DNA from: Microbacterium sp. Yaish 1
Lineage (GTDB): Bacteria > Actinomycetota > Actinomycetes > Actinomycetales > Microbacteriaceae
DNA length: 64,000 bases
Assembly (NCBI RefSeq): GCF_002245215.1
Contig: NZ_NPMR01000002.1
Location: 1,157,557 to 1,221,556 of the forward strand
Direction of reading: 5' to 3'
Program-made: the position numbers and the translations under genes
Shown here: in pieces, positions 57,877-64,000 of the stretch
Numbering within the stretch: position 1 is the stretch's first letter
Layout: the number at the start of each line of letters is the position of its first letter
Notes under the pieces: generated by a model
What the model was told of the DNA's origin: nothing
Seen by the model: only the letters and a program-made list of their open reading frames with translations
Databases searched by the model: none

Positions 57877-59258
57877 CGCCCGGCCTCTTCGCCGCGCGAG
57901 ATGCTGACCATCTCGTCGCGGTCGACGACCTTCACGCGCGCGCGTTCAGCCGGGGCGCCGAGCGCGATCTCGTGCTCGTCGAGGCGGTGCCAGCCGTCGA
58001 GGTCGGTCCAGGCGACGCCGCGCTCGGTCAGCAGGTCGAGCACGCCCTGCTCGGACGGGTCGACCGGCTGCCACCACGACCCCTGGTCGTTGATGACGTG
58101 GCGCACGGTCTCCATCGCGTCCGACTTGGTGTGGCCGATGAGGCCGACGGGCCCGCGCTTGATCCACCCCGTCGCGTAGACGCCCGGCACGCGCTCGTTC
58201 GAGTCCTCGTGCAGCACCTGACCCTCGTGGTTCGGGATGACCCCGTGCGTCGCATCGAACGGCACACCCGGCAGCGGCGATCCGAAGTAGCCGACCGCGC
58301 GGTAGAGCCCCTGGAGCGCGACCTCGCGCAGCTCGCCGGTGCCCTCGACCCCGCCCTGGCCATCGGGACGCGTCCGCTCGTAGACGAGCGCGGCGACACG
58401 GCCGTCGGCATCCTTCTTGACCTCGACGGGCTTGGCGTAGAAGTGCAGGTGCAGACGGCGCGAGGCCTCTCCCCCGATGCCGTTCGCGCCCGGCCGCTGG
58501 CGCCAGGACTGCAGCACGCGGTCGATGACCATCACCTGCTTGTTCGACGCGATCGCCGCCTTCGACGCCTCGTCGTAGTCGAAGTCCTCGTCGTAGACGA
58601 CCAGGTCGACGTCGCGCAGGTCGCCGAGCTCGCGCAGCTCGAGGGGGGTGAACTTCACCTGCGCCGGTCCGCGACGGCCGAAGATGTGGACATCGGTCAC
58701 CGCCGATGAGCGCAGCCCCTGGTAGACGTTGTCGGGGATCTCGGTCACGAGAAGGTCGTCGGCGTGCTTGGCGAGCAGTCGAGCCACGTCGAGCGCGACG
58801 TTGCCGTTGCCGATGACACCGACGGATGCGGCATCCAGCGGCCATTCGCGCGGGAAGTCGGGGTGACCGTCGTACCAGCTGACGAAGTCGGCCGCGCCGT
58901 AGGAGCCCGCAGCGTCGATGCCGGGGATGTCGAGGGCTGCGTCGCGGACGGCGCCGGTGGCGAAGATGACGGCGTTGTAGTGGTGCTTGAGGTCGTCGAG
59001 GGTGATGTCCTCACCGAAGCGCACGTTGCCGAACAGGCGGATGTCGCCGCTGTCGATGACGTCGCGGAGCGCGTTGATGATGCCCTTGATCCGGGGGTGG
59101 TCGGGCGCGACGCCGTACCGGACGAGCCCGTAGGGTGCGGGCAGGTGATCGAACAGGTCGATCGAGACGTCGAACTTGCGCTCGGCCTTCAGCAGCAGAT
59201 CCGCGGCGTAGATGCCGGCGGGCCCGGCTCCGACGATGGCCAGCCTCAGCTTGGTCAT
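57873..59258 (-). CDS. FprA-type ferredoxin/flavodoxin NADP reductase
   Basis: A 461-residue FAD enzyme of the adrenodoxin-reductase group. The FAD Rossmann motif is RLAIVGAGPAGIYAADLLLK, then YGLVRYGVAPDHP, the NADP-binding GVIGNGNVALDVARLL, and the late GVYATGWIKRGPVGLIGHTK that contacts both cofactors. It passes electrons between NADPH and ferredoxins, as M. tuberculosis FprA does. The C-terminal 60 residues (WWQPVDPSEQGVLDLLTERG) are usual for the family. It lies 52 bp behind the polyprenyl synthase gene. Confidence 0.93.
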   Translation of the reverse strand: MTKLRLAIVGAGPAGIYAADLLLKAERKFDVSIDLFDHLPAPYGLVRYGVAPDHPRIKGIINALRDVIDSGDIRLFGNVRFGEDITLDDLKHHYNAVIFATGAVRDAALDIPGIDAAGSYGAADFVSWYDGHPDFPREWPLDAASVGVIGNGNVALDVARLLAKHADDLLVTEIPDNVYQGLRSSAVTDVHIFGRRGPAQVKFTPLELRELGDLRDVDLVVYDEDFDYDEASKAAIASNKQVMVIDRVLQSWRQRPGANGIGGEASRRLHLHFYAKPVEVKKDADGRVAALVYERTRPDGQGGVEGTGELREVALQGLYRAVGYFGSPLPGVPFDATHGVIPNHEGQVLHEDSNERVPGVYATGWIKRGPVGLIGHTKSDAMETVRHVINDQGSWWQPVDPSEQGVLDLLTERGVAWTDLDGWHRLDEHEIALGAPAERARVKVVDRDEMVSISRGEEAGR

Positions 59259-59310
59259 GGGTGTTCCTCGTTCCTGGTGGCACCCGAGCGCGGGCGCAGC
59301 GGGGTCTGTG

Positions 59311-60366
59311 TCAGCTGGCGCGGTCGACGACGACCTCGGCGAACCGGGTCAGTGCGTCGCGCACGGCGCCGGAGGGCAGCGGCGCGAGAGCCGCGACGGC
59401 GTCGTCGGCCCACTTCTCGGCGAGCCGGCGCGTCTGGGCCGTCACGTCGTGGTCTCGCAGGCGGGCGAGCGGCTCGTCGAGGATCGCGGGATCGGCTCCC
59501 TCGGCGATCTCGGCGACGCCGCGGTCGATCGTGGCGGCGAGCTCGCGCGAGGCGTCGTCGCCGGCGCGGGTCAGCAGCAGGTACGGCATCGTCGGCACGC
59601 CGGCGCGCAGGTCGGTGCCCGGCACCTTTCCCGTCGCCTCGGGGTCGGCCGAGAGGTCGATGACGTCGTCGAGCAGCTGGAAGGCGACGCCGGCCTTCTC
59701 GCCGAACGCGAGCAGCGGCTCGGCGAGCTCTTCCGGTCCGCCGGAGAAGAGCACGCCCACCTGCGCCGCAGCGGCGATGAGCGATCCGGTCTTGTCGGCG
59801 AGCACCTGGATGTAGAACTCGACGGGATCGTCGCCGGGCTGGGCGCCGATGGTCTCGTGCATCTGACCGAGCACGAGACGCTCGAAGGTGTCGGCCTGCA
59901 CGCGGATCGCCCGCTCGCCGATGCGAGCCATGAGCTGGCTCGCCCGGGAGAAGAGCAGGTCACCGGTGAGGATCGCGACGTTGTTGCCCCACACCTCGTG
60001 TGCGCTGGGCACGCCGCGTCGCTTGTCGGCGCCGTCCATGACGTCGTCGTGGTAGAGCGAACCGAGGTGGGTGAGCTCGAGCGCTGCGGCTCCGGCGATG
60101 ACGTCCTCGGTCGCACCGTCGCCGAGCTGGGCGGTCAGCAGCGCCAGCATGGGCCGCAGCCGCTTGCCGCCGGCTTCGTAGAGGTAGCGCGTCTTGGCGT
60201 CGACGAGCGCGTCGCTGACGGTGAGTTCATCGCCGAGGCGCGTCTCGACGCGCTCGAGCCCGGCTTCGACGGTCGCGAGCAGCTTGCGGGTGCGGGGTCC
60301 GGCGAAGATCCGCTCGGTCATCCCGAGGTGCTTCGCCAGCCGCGGCGCGGATGGGCTCGATGTCAC
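59311..60366 (-). CDS. Long-chain polyprenyl diphosphate synthase
   Basis: A 351-residue trans-prenyltransferase. The first aspartate-rich motif is LGSLYHDDVMDGADKRRG and the second is FQLLDDVIDLSADPE, with GGKRLRP upstream for substrate binding. It extends farnesyl- or geranylgeranyl-PP with IPP, and the neighbouring menG, menF and menD genes indicate that it makes the menaquinone side chain. Small residues (Ser, Leu) just ahead of the first motif fit a long product, but chain length is not predicted. ATG at 60366. Confidence 0.92.
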   Translation of the reverse strand: MTSSPSAPRLAKHLGMTERIFAGPRTRKLLATVEAGLERVETRLGDELTVSDALVDAKTRYLYEAGGKRLRPMLALLTAQLGDGATEDVIAGAAALELTHLGSLYHDDVMDGADKRRGVPSAHEVWGNNVAILTGDLLFSRASQLMARIGERAIRVQADTFERLVLGQMHETIGAQPGDDPVEFYIQVLADKTGSLIAAAAQVGVLFSGGPEELAEPLLAFGEKAGVAFQLLDDVIDLSADPEATGKVPGTDLRAGVPTMPYLLLTRAGDDASRELAATIDRGVAEIAEGADPAILDEPLARLRDHDVTAQTRRLAEKWADDAVAALAPLPSGAVRDALTRFAEVVVDRAS

Positions 60367-60414
60367 CTCTCCAGCCTACCGGCCGGGCGACGACGCCGAT
60401 CCGCGCGAGCCGGT

Positions 60415-61152
60415 TCAGACGGCGGGCTTGACAGCGCGATGCAGCGCGACGATGCCGAACGACAGATCGCGGTGCGCGACCTCGTCCCACCCGGCCTCGC
60501 GGATCCACCCGGCAAGGGTGCGCTGGTCGGGCCAGTCGCGGATCGACTCGTTGAGGTAGTCGTAGGCCTCGGCGTTGGAGCTCACCACGCGCGCGACCAG
60601 CGGCAGCACCCGGTCGTTGTAGAAGCGGTAGAGCCCCGCGAACGCACGGGACGGCGGCTGCGAGAACTCGCTGATGAGCAGGCGCCCACCGGGCTTGGTG
60701 ACGCGCAGCATCTCGGCGAGCGCCTTCTTCGGCTCGTTGACGTTGCGGAGTCCGAACGAGATCGTCACGACGTCGAACTCGGCATCCCCGAACGGCAGGT
60801 TCGTGGCGTCCGCTTCGACGAACGACAGATTCGGGATGCCGCCGCCCGGCGCCTGCGGTCCGTAGCGGCGGACGCCCTCGGCGATCATGCCCGGCGAGAA
60901 GTCCGCGGCGACCACCTCGGCGCCGCTGCGCGCGAGCGAGACGGAGCTCGCACCCGTTCCCGCGGCGAGATCGAGGATGCGCTCCCCCGGCTTCGGGTCG
61001 ATCGCACGGGTGGCCGCGATCCGCCAGAGGCGGTCCTGGCCGAGGCTGAGGACGTCGTTGGTGCGGTCGTATGCGCCGGCCACCTGGTCGAACATGCCGC
61101 TGACGCGCGACGGATCCTTACCGAGGTCGGCGCGGTTGGGCTCGCTGGTCAC
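60415..61152 (-). CDS. menG: Demethylmenaquinone methyltransferase
   Basis: A 245-residue SAM-dependent methyltransferase of the UbiE/MenG family. The opening [20 protein letters not shown] and [10 protein letters not shown] are family marks, the SAM site is [19 protein letters not shown], and the later [20 protein letters not shown] is highly typical. It adds the C-methyl group to demethylmenaquinol in the last step of menaquinone synthesis. GTG start at 61152. It lies 48 bp upstream of the polyprenyl synthase gene in the same direction. Confidence 0.94.
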   Translation of the reverse strand: MTSEPNRADLGKDPSRVSGMFDQVAGAYDRTNDVLSLGQDRLWRIAATRAIDPKPGERILDLAAGTGASSVSLARSGAEVVAADFSPGMIAEGVRRYGPQAPGGGIPNLSFVEADATNLPFGDAEFDVVTISFGLRNVNEPKKALAEMLRVTKPGGRLLISEFSQPPSRAFAGLYRFYNDRVLPLVARVVSSNAEAYDYLNESIRDWPDQRTLAGWIREAGWDEVAHRDLSFGIVALHRAVKPAV

Positions 61153-61197
61153 GCCCTCGAGTCTAGGCGCGGCGGCGGGCCGCGAGCCCCGCCCCGC

Positions 61198-61252
61198 GAG
61201 GTCCCCGTCCGGCCGGGTATGAGCCGGGCTTTCCCGGCCGAAGTGGGACCTC
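61198..61252. terminator. Long two-tier hairpin between the DUF402 and menG genes
   Basis: Outer arms GAGGTCCC (61198-61205) and GGGACCTC (61245-61252) and inner arms CGGCCGGG and CCCGGCCG (61210-61217 and 61233-61240) are each perfectly paired. The centre is TATGAGCCGGGCTTT. It ends 17 bp past the DUF402 stop and probably terminates that gene; it could also be a copy of a dispersed palindrome family. Confidence 0.6.
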
Positions 61253-61269
61253 GGCGGGTGAGAGGAGAG

Positions 61270-61812
61270 TCAGGGGGCCGTGGGGGCGGGGAGGGATGCC
61301 AGGATGCCGAGCCAGTGGGCTGCCGTGGGTGCATCGAAGGGCGGGCGGTGGGCGGTGACCGCCGTCTCGAGGTCGACGGCGAGGGCCTCGAGCTCGGCGA
61401 CGATCTCCCGCGGGTACCCGTAGGCGACGCGATGCTCCTCCCACTCGTCGCGGTCATCGATCCAGATGCCGCGGGTGGCGGAGTCGACGACATCGAGGTC
61501 CATGTCGATCGCGGTGGGCTCGCCGCCCTCGTCCCACCGGGCATCCCAGGCGATGTCGATGTACACGCGGGTGGGATGCGGCGGCGCGTTCATCGTGAGG
61601 ACCCACTCCCCGACCGGCGGAAGGAGCATGACGCACGGGTGCGTGGCGACGAAGTCGCGTCCGGGCCGGTTGCTGCGGTCGCCCGGCCGCTGGCCGAACC
61701 AGTCGCCGTGCTCGTCGCTGCCGAGGTAGGTGCAGGCATGCACCCAGTGGGTTCCGCCGTTCCACTTGCGCCAGCGGAAGGTCACCGGGGTTCCCGGCAC
61801 GGGGCGGAGCAT
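61270..61812 (-). CDS. DUF402-family protein
   Basis: A 180-residue beta-barrel protein of the DUF402 group (FRWRKWNGGTHWVHACTYLG, RVYIDIAWDARWDEG, AIDMDLDVVDSATRGIWIDD). The conserved Asp/Glu cluster in IDMDLDVV and the following DEWEEHRVAYGYP match relatives that act as nucleoside tri/diphosphatases or RNase-associated proteins. Function here is unproven. ATG at 61812 is used; GTG three bases upstream is also possible. Divergent from menF with 25 bp between starts. Confidence 0.8.
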   Translation of the reverse strand: MLRPVPGTPVTFRWRKWNGGTHWVHACTYLGSDEHGDWFGQRPGDRSNRPGRDFVATHPCVMLLPPVGEWVLTMNAPPHPTRVYIDIAWDARWDEGGEPTAIDMDLDVVDSATRGIWIDDRDEWEEHRVAYGYPREIVAELEALAVDLETAVTAHRPPFDAPTAAHWLGILASLPAPTAP

Positions 61813-61837
61813 CACGCGCCGAGTCTAGGCTGGTCGG

Positions 61838-63130
61838 GTGAACGATTCTGCGCCCGCCGCCCGGCTGCGCGTGGTCACTCGCGAGATCGAGGCACCCGAC
61901 GAGCTACTGGTGTTCGCCGACCCGCGGAACCCGACGGTGTGGTCGCGACGCGGCGACATCCTCGTCGCACGCGGCACCGCCGCAGCCTTCGGTTCGGCCG
62001 ACGCGACCCCCGGTCCGCGCGAAGCCGCCGACTGGTGGCGCAGAACGGTCGCCGCCGCCGAGATCGACGATCCGGTCGGATTGCCCGGTTCGGGCCTCGT
62101 CGCCTTCGGCGCCCTGCCGTTCGATCCCCGCCCCGATGACCGCGCCGACGCGACGACCCCGGCGCTGCACTTCGCGGTGCCCCGGGCCGTCGTGGGCCGC
62201 CGCGGGTCGCGCGCGTGGGTGACCTCGATCACCACCGACGGGTCGGATCCCGTCGCCGCCCTCCCCGCCGCGACCGGCTTCGGTCCGCACTGGTCGGCGA
62301 CGACCGGCCCCGGGGCACTGACCCCCGACGGCTACCAGGAGATCGTGCGCGCGGGCGTCGACGCGATCCTGCAGGGCGACCTGCAGAAGGTCGTCCTCGC
62401 TCGCGACCTCGCCGGCACCGTTCCCGCGGAGGCCGACCTCCGTCGGCTCGTCCGCGCGCTGTCGTCGGCCTACCCCGACACATGGGCGTTCGCCGTCGAC
62501 GGTCTCATCGGAGCGAGCCCCGAGACGCTCGTGACGGTGTCGGGCGGAACCGTGACCGCGCGCGTCCTCGCCGGGACGATCGCGCGCGGGGCAGACGCCG
62601 ACGCCGACACCGCGGCATCCCTGCGCCTCGCCACGAGCACGAAGGATCTCGACGAGCACGGCTACGCGGTGCGCAGCGTCCTCGAGGCGCTCCGCGCCTC
62701 GACCTCGTCGCTCGTCGCCGGCGAACAGCCGTTCATGCTGAAGCTGCCGAACGTCTGGCACCTGGCAACCGACGTGGAGGGCGAGCTCGCGGGGGATGCG
62801 TCGGCCCTCGACCTCGTCGCGGTGCTGCACCCGACCGCGGCGGTCGCCGGCACACCGACGCCGAACGCGCTCGACGAGATCCGCCGCCTCGAACCCTTCA
62901 GCCGCGGGCGGTACGCAGGTCCCGTCGGCTGGATCGACGCGAAGGGCGACGGAGAGTGGGCCATCGCCCTGCGATGCGCGCAGTTCCGTCCGGGCGAACG
63001 AACCGACGACGGCACCTCGATGCCCTTCACCGCCTATGCCGGCGCGGGCATCGTGGGCGCGAGCGACCCCGAATCCGAGATGCTCGAGACGCGGGTGAAG
63101 TTCCGCCCGATCATCGACGCGCTCGCCTGA
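61838..63130 (+). CDS. menF: Isochorismate synthase
   Basis: A 430-residue chorismate-binding enzyme. The C-terminal half carries the family core: LQGDLQKVVLARDL with the catalytic-base Lys, FAVDGLIGASPETLVTV, the ARVLAGTIARG loop, ATSTKDLDEHGYAV, and VLHPTAAVAGTPTPNALDEI with the Mg-binding region ending YAGAGIVGASDPESEMLET. The presence of isochorismate- rather than anthranilate-type residues plus the menD neighbour supports menF; a siderophore EntC role is not suggested by context. GTG start at 61838. Confidence 0.92.
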   Translation: MNDSAPAARLRVVTREIEAPDELLVFADPRNPTVWSRRGDILVARGTAAAFGSADATPGPREAADWWRRTVAAAEIDDPVGLPGSGLVAFGALPFDPRPDDRADATTPALHFAVPRAVVGRRGSRAWVTSITTDGSDPVAALPAATGFGPHWSATTGPGALTPDGYQEIVRAGVDAILQGDLQKVVLARDLAGTVPAEADLRRLVRALSSAYPDTWAFAVDGLIGASPETLVTVSGGTVTARVLAGTIARGADADADTAASLRLATSTKDLDEHGYAVRSVLEALRASTSSLVAGEQPFMLKLPNVWHLATDVEGELAGDASALDLVAVLHPTAAVAGTPTPNALDEIRRLEPFSRGRYAGPVGWIDAKGDGEWAIALRCAQFRPGERTDDGTSMPFTAYAGAGIVGASDPESEMLETRVKFRPIIDALA

Positions 63131-63166
63131 GCGGGCGAGCACGGACCGTCCACCCCGCGGCGGTGC

Positions 63167-64000
63167 TCAGCGGGCCAGCGGGACTTCGATCAGCTGGCGA
63201 CCGCCGACGGGCGAGGTGAGCGCCTGATCGAGCGCCGAGCGCGTCGTGATGCGCCGGTACTCCCACCCGTAGGCGAGCGCGAGCTGCTCGAGCCGTACCT
63301 CGTGGGGGGTGAACAGCACCCGTTCAGCAGCCGCCGGCGGTGCGGTGCCGGCGACCTCGAGACCGTCGAAGATCGTGCCTCCGCCATCGTTGCCGACGAT
63401 GACCTGAATGCGCGGTTCGTCCTCGGCGCCGGGAAGCAGCAGCGCGCCGACGTCGTGCAGCAGAGACAGGTCGCCGGTGAGCACCCGGGTCACGCCGGCC
63501 CGCGCGTCGTCCTGGCTCGCGACCGCGATGCCCACCCCGGTCGCGACAATGCCGTCGATGCCCGCGAGCCCGCGATTGGCGTGCACCGGCACCTTCTTGC
63601 CCCCGAGCACCGTGTCGGCCACCCGGACGAGTCTCGACGAGGCGAACAGCAGACGATCGTGCGGCCAGCTCGCCCGCCAGACCGCGTCGACGAGCGACTC
63701 GCGGTCGAGCGGAGCCTTGAGAACGGCCATCTCCGCCGAGATGGCGCCGAGGCGCTCCTGCGGCACCGTCGATGCCAGCCCGTCGACGTCGGGGGCCGCA
63801 GGGCTCAGGTCGACCGCCTCGTCGCGCGAGGCGCGCATCCAGGCGCCGAGCCAGGCACGGTCGGCCACCCCGGGCGAGACGGACACCGCGGACACCGCGG
63901 TCGTCGTGCCGTTGAGGTTGAGGTCCTCCCCCGGCCCGCGAACGGCCCACACCTCGATCTCCGGGCGCGACAGCAGCCCGGCCACCTCGCGGCTGAGCGT
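63167..64000 (-). CDS. menD: SEPHCHC synthase, C-terminal part (5' end outside window)
   Basis: About 277 codons of a ThDP enzyme are present; the N-terminus continues beyond 64000. Recognisable MenD features are LLFASSRLVRVADTVL, VHANRGLAGIDGIVATGVGI, the ThDP/Mg loop TGDLSLLHDVGALLLPG with VIVGNDGGGTIFD, and the closing RQLIEVPLAR. It condenses 2-oxoglutarate with isochorismate, the step after MenF. It converges on menF with 36 bp between the stops. Confidence 0.92.
   Translation of the reverse strand, partial: TLSREVAGLLSRPEIEVWAVRGPGEDLNLNGTTTAVSAVSVSPGVADRAWLGAWMRASRDEAVDLSPAAPDVDGLASTVPQERLGAISAEMAVLKAPLDRESLVDAVWRASWPHDRLLFASSRLVRVADTVLGGKKVPVHANRGLAGIDGIVATGVGIAVASQDDARAGVTRVLTGDLSLLHDVGALLLPGAEDEPRIQVIVGNDGGGTIFDGLEVAGTAPPAAAERVLFTPHEVRLEQLALAYGWEYRRITTRSALDQALTSPVGGRQLIEVPLAR

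Noticed and set aside
59212-62139. A 975-codon open frame on the + strand.
   Set aside because: It runs antisense across fprA, the polyprenyl synthase, menG and DUF402 genes, all of which have clear family motifs. Long antisense frames are expected at 70% GC.

Overview
The window is about 70% GC, densely coded, and reads as chromosome of a high-GC actinobacterium. The family most consistent with it is Microbacteriaceae, probably Microbacterium or a close relative. Pointers are a RamB-type regulator beside the glyoxylate-shunt genes, HadA/HadB-like dehydratases next to murB, DUF2510 membrane proteins, a menaquinone locus, mycobacterial-type FprA, GTGA/ATGA start-stop overlaps, and GTG starts. 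The genus is an inference from content and style, not a proof.

Layout. 1-2.5 kb: phosphonate-type ABC uptake genes (phnC partial, phnD) with a HAD phosphatase. 2.5-7.2 kb: ramB divergent from isocitrate lyase (aceA) and malate synthase (aceB). 7.3-11 kb: an ABC exporter co-encoded with a NarL-type two-component system. 11-17 kb: an aminotransferase, a DUF559 protein, murB with two hotdog dehydratases, a TauE/SafE permease and a DUF2510 protein. 17-21 kb: a heterodimeric ABC exporter. 21-26.8 kb: small alarmone synthetase, ohr/ohrR, and an SDR/SMP-30/GH15 cluster. 26.9-29.2 kb: a DUF368 polyprenyl-phosphate translocase and a CYP152-type P450 peroxygenase. 29.7-35.3 kb: tRNA-Met, tRNA-Thr, an M23 peptidase, an inositol-phosphatase-like enzyme and a second NarL-type two-component pair.

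35.4-41.8 kb is the most distinctive part. An LPXTG-anchored thioester-domain surface protein is followed by a DevR-like response regulator with a damaged phosphorylation pocket. Divergent from that regulator is a class III lanthipeptide synthetase (LanKC), and directly behind it lies a 38-codon precursor gene with two S-x-x-S-(x)n-C core motifs. This resembles the ram/amf (SapB/AmfS) type of RiPP locus, but no dedicated exporter follows.

42-48.3 kb: an FBP-domain protein, a membrane-anchored gluzincin with a DUF2510 partner, a GNAT enzyme, YajQ, then a compositionally foreign patch with an unknown two-gene module, a broken LacI fragment and a 51-residue membrane peptide. 48.3-57.4 kb: a LacI regulator with three operator-like sites divergent from a DapA-family aldolase and an Nramp-fold transporter lacking the metal motifs, then a sugar ABC importer. 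57.5-64 kb: FprA reductase and the menaquinone genes (polyprenyl synthase, menG, menF, menD partial).

Two kinds of intergenic repeat cut across this layout. Four copies of a hairpin of about 68 bp carry CGTCGACTCGCCA at one end and its inverse at the other (5.5-13.4 kb). Three copies of a 16-bp palindrome, TCATCC-N4-GGATGA, occur at 29.4, 35.3 and 38.8 kb.
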